From contig NC_132904.1 in assembly GCF_047675955.1 (NCBI RefSeq), positions 86,805,447-86,869,446 of the forward strand: 64,000 bases of DNA, in the 5' to 3' direction. Below, piece after piece: positions 1 to 10,384 of the stretch. Each line of letters begins with the position of its first letter. The stretch's first letter is position 1. This DNA comes from Chlorocebus sabaeus (lineage: Eukaryota > Chordata > Mammalia > Primates > Cercopithecidae). Under the pieces are notes generated by a model. The model did no database searches. It saw nothing but the letters and a program-made list of their open reading frames with translations, and was not told the origin of the DNA. The translations under genes and the position numbers were made by a program.

Positions 1-68
1 AAAAAACTGAACCCATAATCTGCTCCTATCAAATGAGTTTCTTCTCTAATGTTAACTGTCTTGGCAAG

Positions 69-492
69 TGTGTTAAATCATTCTTGCATTTCTATAAAAG
101 AATACCTGAAACTGGATATTCTATAAAGAAAAGAGGTTTAATTGGCTCACATTCTGCAGGCTTTACAGGAAGCATGCTGCTGCTACCTGCTGGGCATCTG
201 GGGAGGCTTCAGGAAGCTTACAATCTTGACAGAAGGCAAAGAGAGGGAGCAGGCATGTCACATGGTGAAAGCAGAAACAAGATAGAGGGGAGGTGTCACA
301 CACTTAAAAACGACCAGATCTAATGAGAACTCACTCACTACTGTGAAGGGACAGTACCAAGTGCATAGTGCTAAACCATGCATGAAAAATTCACCCTTGT
401 GATCCAGTCACCTCCCACCAGACCCCACCTCCAACACTGGGACTTACATTTCAACACGATTTTTGGGTGGGAACAACATCCACACTAGATCA
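69..492 (-). mobile_element. Solo LTR of ERVL-MaLR type (MSTA-like)
   Basis: The minus strand reads as a MaLR LTR of the MST group. The plus strand starts with the reverse of the LTR 3' end (TGTGTTAAATCATTC), followed by the conserved AAGAGGTTTAATTGGCTCAC block, and ends with GATCA. About 424 bp, close to a full MST LTR. No internal retroviral sequence flanks it. The bases outside the ends (gcaag at 64-68, acaaa at 493-497) agree at 3 of 5 positions, so they are only a weak candidate 5-bp target duplication. The frame at 33-323 lies mostly inside this LTR and is not a gene. Confidence 0.85.
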
Positions 493-904
493 ACAAATGA
501 TTTTTTAATCACTGAGTTGCTCTTTTCGGAAACCTGGGAGCCATCCTTAACAATCTTTCTACCTTACTCCTCACATCCACTTTATTATCAAATCTTGCCA
601 ATTCTACTTCCCAAATGTGCAAAATGTGTCTTGAATGTGTTCATGTCTCTCAAACTGTATTGCTACTACTTGAAGCTACCATCATAAATTACCTAGACAA
701 ACAGCCTCTAAACTGGTTTTCCTGTTTCTAATCATGACTTTCTCCATTCCAGTACTCACACGTTCACCAGATTGTAAAACAAAAACAAAAACAACAACAA
801 AAACCTTGTTATAGGCCCTTAATATCTTTCCATTGCTCTGTGGATAAATGTAAAAATTCTTCAGGATTCAGATAATATGGTTCCTGCCTGTTTCTCCATC
901 TTCA

Positions 905-1316
905 TGGCTATGGTTTAGATATTTGACTTCCCCAAACTTCGTGTTGAAACTTAATCTCCTGTTGAAGGTGGGGCCTAATGGGAGGTTCTTGAGTCATGAG
1001 GGCAGATCCCTCATGAAGCCTTGGTGTGGTCCTCATGATGATGAGTGAGTCCTCACTAGTTCCAATGAGAGTTGGTTGTTAAAAAGGGTCTGACACCTCC
1101 CCTCTGTCTCTCTCCCCTCTGTCTCATTTCTTACCACATAATCTCTCTACAGACTGGCTCCTTTTTGCCACTATGAATGGAAGCAGCCTGTGGCCCTTAC
1201 TAAATGCAATGCCAGTGCCATGCATGAGCCAAAAAAATAAATAAATAAATAAATAAAATAAAATTGGTTACTCAGTCTTAGGTGTTCCTTCACAGAAACA
1301 CAAATGAGTTAAGACA
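905..1316 (+). mobile_element. Solo LTR of ERVL-MaLR type (MST/MLT1-like)
   Basis: It starts TGGCTATGGTTTAGATATTT and keeps the conserved GGTGGGGCCTAATGGGAGG block, the TGAGTGAGTCCTCA block and a TTACTCAGTCTTAGGTGTTC 3' block. It lies in sense orientation inside the L2 at 520-2063. Both ends are diverged, so boundaries are good to a few bases. An AAAT microsatellite has grown inside it at 1231-1264. Confidence 0.8.
1231..1264. repeat. (AAAT)n microsatellite
   Basis: An A-rich start followed by about six AAAT units, inside the 3' part of the MaLR LTR. A likely length-variable site. Confidence 0.9.
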
Positions 1317-1511
1317 CTCATCTTTCACTAATCATCTCCCTCTCTCTCTCTCACTTTGCTCCACCCCACCAACCTTTTCTATCCCTAAAATGTACTAAGA
1401 TCTGTTGCCCTCATAACCCTTGCTTATACTGCTTCCTGTATGTGAGATATTCTTTTCACCTCTAATATAAACACACATACTTTCTCCCTTTCTCCTCTCT
1501 CTCTCTCTCTC

Positions 1512-1714
1512 TTTTTTTTTTTTTTTTTTTTTGAGATAGTCTGTTGCCCAGACTGGAGTGCAGCGGTACAATCAGAACTTCACCTACTGGGTTCAAGTGA
1601 TATGCCCGCCTCAGCCTCCCAAGTGTCTGGGACTACAGGCTCACACAACCACGCCTGGCTAATTTTTTTCTTAATTTTTGTAGAGAGAGGTTTTCTCCAT
1701 GTTGCCCACGCTCA
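1512..1714 (-). mobile_element. 5'-truncated Alu
   Basis: A T-run of 21 at 1512-1532 (the Alu A-tail on the minus strand) is followed by GAGATAGTCTGTTGCCCAG, a CTCAGCCTCCCAAG block and the middle Alu region, stopping at CATGTTGCCCACGCTCAC. The last 80-90 bp that would be the Alu 5' end are missing. A CT-rich tract at 1493-1511 precedes the T-run. Divergence suggests an old (AluJ/S) copy. Confidence 0.85.
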
Positions 1715-2063
1715 CTTGCTTTTCTTTCTAATTTAGCTAACTCCTACTCATCCTTCAACTATTAAATTAAATATTAGTTTAATTTGTCAGGGCACTATTC
1801 CCAGAACCTCTTGCCAGATTAGGTTATTTCCTCCTGTTGTAAACTTTCATAGCCATCTCTACTTTTGCTCAATAATATGCATAACAATCATATTAAATAG
1901 TTATTTGAGCAATTATTTGTTAAGTATCTGTCTTCTCTATTCCTGTGTATCTACAATGAGGGTAGGCACTGCATTTATTTTGTTCATCATTGTTACTACC
2001 TAACATAATGCTTAACATTTACTATGAACTCAATAAATGTATACTAAATAAATGAATAATAAA

Positions 2064-2469
2064 ACACATTACAGAAGAATAAGATTTACTGAATATATTC
2101 CATTTGTCAAAGGTAGCTTATAAACAGAAGAAGACAAGATGTAGCCACCTTGGAAGGGAGAATATGAAGCCAAAGCAAAAGTGTTGTTCACTTAAATTTT
2201 TAAAACAGGACCCATAAATAACACTTTTTTCTCTTATATCTTCCAGGTACTGACTTTGATTTTGCCTGTATCAGTTTCATGAACCAACATTATTCTTCTC
2301 TAGTCTTAGTCTCTTTCCAAATTTTTCTCCATGTCATGTCAGTCATAAATTTTGATCATTTTATTTCATTGTGATATCATTATATAATTTGCCTTTTAAT
2401 CCCACTGGCACTGCTGTATTGCACAGCGCAATTACCTTATCCTCAGTCTTCTGCAAAAGTCTCCCGATA
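2064..2469. other. AT-rich stretch, nothing recognised
   Basis: Between the end of one L2 and the start of the next L2 piece. No gene signal, repeat family or RNA gene recognised. Confidence 0.5.
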
Positions 2470-2656
2470 CATCTTTCTACCTCCAATTAATATAGCACTC
2501 TTAATGCCAGATTAATCTTCCTAAAGCAATTTTCTATTTATTTATGTCCCTAACAGTTCAAAAGTTTTCATTTACTCTTTGTCATTCTATAAAATATATC
2601 TAGGCAGTTTACTATAGCATTCATGGCCTTTATCTTCATTATTCTCTTCTCTTCTC
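2470..2656 (+). mobile_element. L2 fragment, left half of an element split by L1
   Basis: Matches the L2 block with AATGCCAGATTAATCTTCCT and the later GCATTCATGGCCTTTATC. It stops at the poly-T start of the L1 at 2657. The next part of the same L2 consensus resumes at about 9325, beyond the L1 and the HERV9 retrocopy, so the two pieces are best read as one L2. Confidence 0.65.
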
Positions 2657-2865
2657 TTTTTTTTTTTTTTTTTTTTTTTGAGTTCTGGGATACATGTCCA
2701 GAACGTGCAAGTTTGTTACACGTGCCATGGTGGTTTGCTGCACCCATCAACCTGTCAACTACATTAGGTATTTCTCCTAATGCTATTCCTCCCCTAGCCT
2801 CCCATCCCCCAGAGACCCAGTGTATGATGCCCACCCCCACCCTCTTGTCCATGTGTTCTCATTGT

Positions 2866-5800
2866 TCAACTCCCACTTACGAGTGATGATAACATGCTGT
2901 GTTTGGTGTTTGGTTTTCTGTTCTCTTGGTAGTTTGCTGAGAATATTGGTTTCCAGCTTGATCCATGTCCCTGCAAAGGACATGAACACATCCTTTTTAT
3001 GGCTTCGTAGTATTCCATGGTGTATGTGTGCCACATTTTCTTTATCCAGTCTATTATTGATGGGCATTTGGGTTGATTCCAAGTCTTTGCTATTGTGAAC
3101 AGTACTGTAAAAAACATATATGTGCATGTGTCTTTATAATAGAATGATGTATAGTCCTTTGGGTATATACCCAGTAATGGGATTGCTGGGTCAAATGGTA
3201 TTTCTAGTTCTAAATCCTTGAAGAATTGCCACACTGTCTTCCACAATGGTTGAACTAATTTACACTCTCACCAACAGTGTAAAAGCATTCCTATTTCTCC
3301 ACATCCTCTCCAGCATCTGTTGTTTCCTAACTTTTTAATGATTGCCATTCTAACTGCTGTGAGATGGTATCTCATTGTGGCTTTGATTTGCATTTCTCTA
3401 ATGACCAGTGATGAGCTTTTTTTCATATGTTGACTGCATAAATGTCTTTTGAGAAGTGTCTGTTCATATCCTTTGCCCACTTTTTGATTTTTTTTTCTTG
3501 TAAATTTGTTTCTGTTCTTTGTACATTCTGGACATTAGCCCTTTGTCAGATGGATACATTGCAAAAATTTTCCCCATTCTGTAGGTTGCCTGTTCACTCT
3601 GATGATAGTTTCTTTAGCTGTGCAGAAGCTCTTTAGTATAATTAGATCCCATTTGTCAATTTTGGCTATTTTTGCCATTGCTTTTGGTGTTTTAGTCATG
3701 AAGTCTTTGACCATGCCTATGTCCTGAATGGTATTGCTGAGGTTTTCTTCTAGGGTTTTTATGGTTTTAGGTCTTACATTTAAGTCTTTAATCCATCTTG
3801 AGTTAATTTTTGTATAAGGTGTAAAGAAAGGATCCACTTTCATCTTTCTGCATATGGCTAGCCAGTTTTCCCAGCACCATTTATTAAATAGGGAATCCTT
3901 TCCCCATTGCTTGTTTTTGTCAGGTTTGTCAAAGATTAGATGATTGTAGCTGTGTGGTGTTATTTCTGAGGCCTCTGTTTTGTTCCATTGGTCTGTTTTC
4001 TGTTTTGGTACCAGTACCATGCTCTTTTGGTTACTGTAGCCTTGTAGTATAGTTTGCAGTCAGGTAGTGTGATGCCTCCAACTTTGTTCTTTTTGCTTAG
4101 GATTGTCTTGGCTATGCGGGGTCTTCTTTGGTTCCATATGAAATTTAAAGTAGTTTTTTCCAATTCTGTGAAGAAAGTCAGTGGGAGCTTGATGGGGATA
4201 ACATTGAATCTATAAATTACCTTGGGCAGTATGGCCATTTTCACAATATTCTTCCTATCCATGAACATGGAATGTTTTTTCAATTGCTTGTGTTTTCTCT
4301 TATTTCCTTGAGCAGTGGTTTGTAGTTCTCCTAGAAGAGGTCCTTCACATCCCTTGTAAGTTGTATCCCTGGATATTTTATCCTCTTTTTAGCAGTTGTG
4401 AATGGGGGTTCACTAATGATTTGACTCTCTGTTTGTCTGTTATTGGTGTATAGGAATGCTTGTGAATTTTGTACATTGATTTTGTATTGTGAGACTTTGC
4501 TGAAGTTGCTTATAAGCTTAAGGAGATTTTGTGCTGAGAAGATGGGATTTTCAGAATATACAATCATGTCATCTGCAAACAGAGACAATTTGACTTACTT
4601 CCTCTCTTCTTAATTGAATACCCTTTATTTCTTTCTCTTGCCTGATTGCCCTGGCCAGAACTCCCAATACTATGTTGAATAGGAGTGGTGAGAAAGGGCA
4701 TGTTTGTCTTGTGCTGGTTTTCAAAGGGAATGCTTCCAGTTTTCACCCATTCAGTATGATACTGGCTATGGGTTTGTTATAAATACCTCTTATTATTTTG
4801 AGATACATTCCATCAATACCTAGTTTGAGTATTTTTAGCATGAAGGGGTGTTGAATTTTATCAAAGGCTTTTTCTGCATCTATTGAAATAATCATGTGCT
4901 TTTTTTCATTGGTTCTGTTTATGTGGTAGATTACATTTATTGATTTGTATATGTTGAATCAGCCTTACATTTTAGGGATGAAGCCAACTTGATCATGGTG
5001 GATAAGGTTTTTGATGTGCTTTTGGATTTGGTTTGCCAGTATTTTATTGAGGATTTTTGCATCAATGTTCATCATGGATGTTGGCCTGAAATTTTCTTTT
5101 TTTGTTGTGTCTCTGTGAGATTTTGGTATCAGGATAAGTCTGGCCTCATAAAATTAGTTATGGAGGATTCCCTCTTTTTCTATTGTTGGAAATAGTTTCA
5201 GAAGCAGTGGTACTAGCTCCTCTTTTTACCTCTGGTAGAATTTGGCTGTGAATCCGTCTGGTCCTGGATTTGTTGTTTTTTTGGTTAGTAGGCTATTAAT
5301 TACTGCCTCAATTTCAAAACTTTTCATTGGTCCATTCAGGGATTCGACTTCTTCCTGGTTTAGTCTCGGGAGGTAGTATGTGCCCAGGAATTTATCCATT
5401 TCTTTTAGATTTTCTAGTTTATTTGTGTAGAGGTGTTTATAGTATTCTCTGATATAGTTTGTATTTCTGTGGGATTGGTGGTGATATTCCCTTTATCTTT
5501 TATTGCATCTATTTGATTCTTTTTTCTTTCTTTATTAGTCTGGCTAGTGGTCTATCTATTTTGTTGATCTTGTTAAAAAAAACCAGCTCTTGGATTCATT
5601 AATTTTTTGAAGGGGTTTTCATGTCTGTATCTCCTTCAGTTCTGCTCTGATCCTGATTATTTCTTGTCTTCTGCTAGCTTTTGAATTTGTTTGCTCTTGT
5701 TTCTCTAGTTCTTTTAATTGTGAAGTTAGGGTGTCAATTTTAGATCTTGCCTGCTTTCTCTTGTGGGCATTTAGTGCCATAAATTTCCCTCTACACCCTT

Positions 5801-6684
5801 CTTTAAATTTGTCCCAGAGATTCTGGTATGTTGTGTTTTTGTTCCCATTGATTTCAAAGAACATATTTATTTCTGCCTTAATTTTGTTATTTACCCAGTA
5901 GTCATTCAGGAGCAGGTTGTTCAGTTTCAATGTAGGTGTATAGTTTTGAGTGAGTTTCTTAATCCTGAGTTCTAATTTGATTGCACTGTCATCTGAGAGA
6001 CTGTTTGTTATGATTTCCATTCTTCTACATTTGCTAAGGAATGTTTTACTTCCAATTATGCTGCCAATTTTAGAATAAGTGCAATGAGGTGCTCAGAAGA
6101 AGGTATATTCTCTTGATTTGGGGTGGAGAGTTCTGCGGATGTGTATTAGGTCTGCTTGGTCCAGAGCTGAGTTCAAGTCCTGGATATCCTTGTTAATTTT
6201 CTGTCTCATTGATCTGTCTGACACTGACAGTGGGGTGTTAAAGTCTTGCACTATTATTGTGTGGAAGTCTAAGTCTGTTTGTAGGTCTCTAATAACTTTA
6301 TGAATCTGGGTGATCCTGTATTGGATGCGTATATATTTAGGATAGATAGCTCTTCTTGATACATTGATACCTTTACCATTATGTAATGCCCTTCTTCATC
6401 TCTTTTGTTCATTGTTGGTTTAAAGTCTGTTTTATCAGAGACTAGGATTGCAACCACTATTTTTTTTGTTTGTTTGTTTGCTTTCAATTTGCTTGATAAA
6501 TGTTCCTCCATCCCTTTATTTTGAGCGTATGTGTGTCTTTGCATGTGAGACGGGTCTCCTGAATTCAGCACTCTGACGGGTCTTGACTCTTTATCCAATT
6601 TACTAGTCTGTGTCTTTTAATCGGGGCATTTAGTCCATTTACATTTAAGGTTAATATTGTTATATGTGAATTTGATCCTGTCAT
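2866..6684 (-). pseudogene. L1 ORF2 (endonuclease/reverse transcriptase) pseudogene
   Basis: Expected L1 ORF2p would nick DNA and reverse-transcribe its own RNA. The start codon is at 6684-6682 and the last frame stops at 2866, a span of 3819 bp, close to the normal length of about 1275 codons. It survives only as short open blocks in shifting frames: an endonuclease-region block at 6269-6598, a block at 5619-6020, the reverse-transcriptase active-site block at 4331-4588 with the FADD motif intact (LFADDM), further blocks at 3960-4283 and 3535-4020, and the C-terminal segment with CxxxC-type cysteines (CWRGCGEIGMLLHC) at 3268-3480. The final block is 2866-3246. Multiple stops and frameshifts make it dead. 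Confidence 0.92.
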
Positions 6685-6747
6685 TATGATGCTGGCTGGT
6701 TATTTTGCCTGTTAGTTGATGCGGTTTCCTCATAGCATCAGTGGTCT

Positions 6748-7768
6748 TTACAATTTGGTATGTTTTTGCAGTGGCTGGTACCGGTTGTTCCTTTCTATGT
6801 TTAGTGCTTCCTTCAGGAGCTCTTCTAAGGCAGGCCTGGTGGTAACAAAATCTCTCAGCATTTTCTTCTCTGTAAAAGACTTTATTTTGCTTATGAAGCT
6901 TAGTTTGGCTGGATATGGAATTCTGGGTTGAAATTTCTTTTCTTTAAGAATGCTAAATATTGGCTCCCATTCTCTTCTGTCTTGTAGTGTTTCTGCCAAG
7001 AGATCCGCTGTTAGCCCGATGGACTTCCCTTTGTGGGTAACCCAACCTTTCTCTCTAGCTACCTTAACATTTTTTCCTTCATTTCAACCTTGGTAAATCT
7101 GATAATTATGTGTCTTGGGGTTGCTTTTCTCAAGGAGTATCTTTGTGGTGTTCTCTGTATTTCCTGAATTTGAATGTTGGCCTGCCTTGCTAGGGTTGGG
7201 GTGTTTCTCCTGGATAAAGTGCTGAAGAGAGTTTTTCAACTTGGTTCCATTCTCCCTGTCACTTTCAGGTACACCAATCAAACATTTGGTCTGTTCACAT
7301 AGTCGCATATTGCTTGGAGACTTTGTTCATTTCTTTTCACTCTTTTTTCTCTAATCTTGCCTTCTCGCTTTATTTCATTGAGTTGATCTTCAATCTGTGA
7401 TATCCTTTCTTCTGCTTAATTGATTCAGCTATTGATACTTGTGTATGCTTCATGAAATTTTCGTGCTGTGTTTTTCAGCTCCATCAGGTCAATTACGTTC
7501 TTCTCTAAACTGGCTATTCTGGTTATCAATTCATGTAGCTTTTTTTTTCAAAGTTCTTAGCTTCCTTGCATTGGGTTAGAACATGCTCCTTTAGCTTGGC
7601 GGACTTTGTTATTACCCACCTTCTGAAGCCCACTTCTGTCAATTTGTCAAAATCCTTCTCTGTCCAGTTTTGTTCCCTTGCTGGCAAGGAGTTGTGATCC
7701 TTTGGAGAAGAGGTGTTCTGGATTTTGGAATTTTCAGCCTTTTTGTGCTGGTTTCTCCCTATCTTCAT
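6748..7768 (-). pseudogene. L1 ORF1 (RNA-binding chaperone) pseudogene
   Basis: ORF1p normally coats L1 RNA as a trimer. Recognisable blocks: the N-terminal part 7526-7768 (MKIGRNQHKKAENSK start, then EQNWTEKDFDKLTEVGFRRW), a middle block 7084-7308, and the C-terminal domain 6748-6999 ending in LQKHTKL. The span of 1021 bp equals the expected roughly 338 codons, and the frame is lost at least twice. The 63-bp gap between its stop and the ORF2 start is normal for primate L1. Confidence 0.9.
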
Positions 7769-9105
7769 GGATTTATCTAACTTTGGTCTTTGATATTGGT
7801 GATGTTCAGATGGGGTTTTGGTGTGGACGTCCTTTTTGTTGATGTTGATACTATTCCTTTCTGTTTGTTAGTTTTCCTTCTAACAAGCCCTTCTGCTGCA
7901 GGTCTGCTGGAGTTTGCTGGAGGTCCACTCCAGACCCTGTTTGCCTAGGTATCATCAGCGGAGGCTGCAGAACAGCAAATATTGCTGCCTGTTTCTTCCT
8001 CTGGAAGCTTTGTCCTAGAGAGCCACCTACCAGATGCCAGCCAGCTCTCCTGTATGAGGTGTCTGTCTGCTCCTACTGGAAGTTGTCTCCCAGTCAGTTT
8101 ACATGACGTTCAGGGACCCACTTGAGGCATTCTGTCCCTTAGCAGAGCTCAAACGCTGTGCTGGGACATCTGCTGCTCTCTTCGGAGCCATCAGCCAGGG
8201 ACGTTTAAGTCTGCTGAAGCGGTGCCCACAGCCACCCCTTCCCCCAGGTGCTCTGTCCCAGGGAGATGGGGGTTTTATCCATATGTCCCTGACTGGGGCT
8301 GCTGCCTTTTTTTCAGAGATGCCCTGCCCAGAAAGGAGGAATCTAGAGAGGCAGTCTGGCCACAGAGGCCTTGCTGAAATTCTGTGGGCTCCGCCCAGTT
8401 CACACTTCCAGGTGTGTTTGTTTACACTGTGAGGGCAAAACCTCCTACTTAAGCCTCAGCAATGGTGGACACTCCTTCCCCTACCAAGCTTGAGCATCCC
8501 AGGTTGACCTCAGACTGCTGTGCTAGCAGCAGGAATTTCAGGAACTTAGCTTGCTGGCCTCCATGGGGGTGGGGCTTACCGAGCCAGACCACTTGGCTCC
8601 CTGGCTTCAGCCCCCTTTCCAGGGGAGTGAACGGTTCTGTCTCGCTGGCATTCCAGGTGCCACTGGGGTATGAAAGAAAAAACAAAACAAAGCAAAACAA
8701 AAAACTCCTGCGGCTAGCTCAGTGCCTGCCCAAACTGCCGCCCAGCTTTGTGCTTGAAACCCAGGACCCTGGTGGCATAGGCACCAGAGGGAATCTCCTG
8801 GTCTGCAGGTTGTAAAGACCATGAGAAATATCTGGGCCAGAGTACACCATTCCTCCTGGTACAGTCTCTTATGGTTTCTCTTGGCTGAGGAAGAGAGATC
8901 CCCTGACCCTTGTGCTTCACGTGTGAGGTGACTCCCCACCCTGCTTCGGCTTGCCCTCTGTGGGCTGCATCCACTCTCCAGCCAGTTCCAATGAGATGAA
9001 TCGAGTATCTCAGTTGGAAATGCAGAAATCACCTGCCTTCTGTGTCCATCTCGGTGGGAGCTGAAGACTGGAGCTGTTCCTATTCACCCATCTTGCCAGT
9101 CCAAC
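7769..9105 (-). promoter_or_regulatory. L1 5' UTR with internal promoter (and antisense promoter region)
   Basis: About 1.3 kb, GC-richer than the surroundings, with typical primate L1 5' UTR blocks such as CCTGTTTGCCTAGGTATC and CCAGGTGCTCTGTCCCAGG on the plus strand. In the family this region holds the internal sense promoter near the 5' end and an antisense promoter that would fire on the plus strand, away from the L1 body. Activity here is unknown, and divergence argues for little. Frames of 141 aa at 8607-9032 (-) and 117 aa at 8462-8815 (+) lie wholly within it. Confidence 0.8.
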
Positions 9106-9117
9106 CTCTTCTGTTTA

Positions 9118-9119
<2 letters not shown>

Positions 9120-9161
<42 letters not shown>

Positions 9162-9324
9162 AGTTGCAAGATTTAATAGAGTGAAAACAGAGCTTCCATA
9201 CAAAGGGAGGAGACCCAAAGAGGGTAGCGGTTGCTGGCTCGAATGCCTGGATTTATATCCTGATCATTGTCCCTCCTGCTGTGCTCTCAGGCGATAGATG
9301 ACTGGCTATTTCTTTATCTCCTGT
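9120..9324 (-). mobile_element. Retroposed HERV9 (LTR12) U3-R fragment with a 40-nt A-tail
   Basis: On the minus strand this is the promoter-proximal part of an LTR12-type LTR: GATATAAATCCAGGCATTCG (TATA box TATAAA at 9257-9252), then CTCTATTAAATCTTGCAACTGC, then 40 uninterrupted A (the T-run 9120-9159). The poly(A) signal ATTAAA at 9177-9172 is 12 nt before the tail, exactly where HERV9 R-region RNA should be cleaved, and the rest of R and U5 is absent. I infer a 5'-truncated, L1-mediated cDNA copy of a HERV9-type RNA, not an ordinary LTR. No clear target duplication seen. It sits within about 15 bp of the L1 5' end, in the same orientation. Confidence 0.8.
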
Positions 9325-9640
9325 GATTTCTCTGTGTCAGTGAAACCAATGCATATATATCCACCTTCACACTTTCGCTAATTCCTTTCTTGCCACTTGG
9401 AATATCTTCTTTTATTATTCTTTGTGTTTTTTACTTTCATATGTATTTTCTGACTGCTTCCTTTCTCTGAATTTTTTTCTCATCTACATTCTGGGCTAAT
9501 CACTTGATATTATATGTTATTTCTATCATTTATACAACTTATAATGTGTACAAGTTGAACCCCAAACTTAATTGCTAATAATTTGAAAACTTTATTGTAG
9601 TTCTAGCATCTAGGAGAGTATCTAGCAAATTAATTGTAAT
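9325..9640 (+). mobile_element. L2 fragment, right half of the element split by L1
   Basis: The CACACTTTCGCTAATTCC, TGCCACTTGGAATATCTTC and CTAGCATCTAGGAGAGTATC blocks follow L2 order after the part at 2470-2656. The right border is soft. Confidence 0.55.
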
Positions 9641-10109
9641 TTTTTGTAACTGACTATAGGGCCAGCATTTTGAATAGTATGTAATAATAAATATAACTCA
9701 AAAAATTGTTGATGATGGATAATATTTTGGGGACAGAAGTTGGGCAAAATAAACAGAAAATTTTGAGGAAAGCTAAGCATGTAGCATATCTTTAAGGATG
9801 AGGATAACTGAATTCACTTGAGATTCCTAATGGTTGATTAGGATACCTAGCAGTATATCAGGTTTAGCCGAATTGTTCCCTGATGCACATGAAGATGAGG
9901 GAAGAACATTTCAATGGATAGAATGGCATGACCAAAGGTTCAGAGGGTGGAAATACATGTGTACAGAAGATTTACTAATTTAATAATAGAGGAAATTGCT
10001 CACACCATGTGGAGAACATTAGATGATTATTTCTTTAGTAGGGAAAAAGTAAAACTGTGCTTATATTAAAAAAAAAACTTTGTAAGAGCTGTTTTAAAAG
10101 ATTTTTTCT
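9641..10109 (-). mobile_element. Mostly unassigned, with a probable antisense L2 piece near 9890-10005
   Basis: The block around 9900-9990 (GAAGAACATTTCAATGGATAG then GACCAAAGGTTCAGAGGGTGG) resembles antisense L2. Upstream sequence is AT-rich and not recognised. Confidence 0.4.
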
Positions 10110-10384
10110 GGCTGAGTGCGGTGGCTCACACCTGTAATCCCAGCACTTTGGGAGGTCGAGGTGGATGGATCACCTAAGGTCAGGAGTTCAAGACAAGCCT
10201 GACCAATAAAAATGCAAAAATTAGCCAGCCATGGTGGCGCACACTTGTAATTTCAGCTACTCAGGAGGCTGAGGCAGGAGAATCGCTTGAACCCGGGAGG
10301 CGGAGGTTGCAGTGAGCCAAGATTGCACCACTGCACCCTAGCTTGGGCAACAGCGAGACTCCATCATAAAAAAAAAAAAAAAAA
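10110..10384 (+). mobile_element. Alu (AluS-like) with a small internal deletion
   Basis: Starts GGCTGAGTGCGGTGGCTCAC, keeps both arms and an A-tail of 17. About 25 bp of the left arm between CCTGACC and ATAAAAATGC is missing. Probable target duplication AAAGATTTTTTCT left and AAGAATTTTTCT right. The 60-aa minus frame at 10261-10443 is an Alu artefact. Confidence 0.92.

Larger units (their letters stand above)
520..2063 (+). mobile_element. L2 LINE 3' region, interrupted by an LTR and an Alu
   Basis: The diverged sequence follows the L2 3' region in order: a block near 540-700 (CCATCCTTAAC, AATTCTACTTCCCAAA), a block near 825-900 (GGATAAATGTAAAAATTC), one near 1430-1465, the TAACTCCTACTCATCCTTCAA block at 1738, and the terminal CAATAAATGTATACTAAATAAATGAAT at about 2030-2056. 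The MaLR LTR at 905-1316 and the Alu at 1512-1714 are later insertions. Very old, non-coding remnant; the 74-aa frame at 463-687 is a chance frame. Confidence 0.75.
2657..9105 (-). mobile_element. Near full-length primate L1 (L1PA/L1PB lineage)
   Basis: About 6.45 kb in reverse orientation. T-run at 2657-2679 (A-tail), 3' UTR to about 2865, ORF2 2866-6684, ORF1 6748-7768, 5' UTR 7769-9105. The 5' edge reads on the minus strand as a diverged form of the primate L1 start (GGCAAGATGGGTGAATAGG). Both ORFs are broken by stops and frameshifts, so it cannot move by itself. A probable target duplication CTCTTCT(C/G)TTT lies at 2649-2659 and 9106-9116 with one mismatch, but the motif is low complexity. 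It interrupts an L2. A diverged older primate L1, not the active human-specific subfamily. Confidence 0.93.

Noticed and set aside
22..323. 96-codon frame at the window start as a gene
   Set aside because: Most of it is antisense MaLR LTR sequence.
8607..9032. 141-codon minus-strand open frame
   Set aside because: It lies wholly inside the L1 5' UTR, which is GC-rich and prone to long chance frames, and it is not ORF1 or ORF2.
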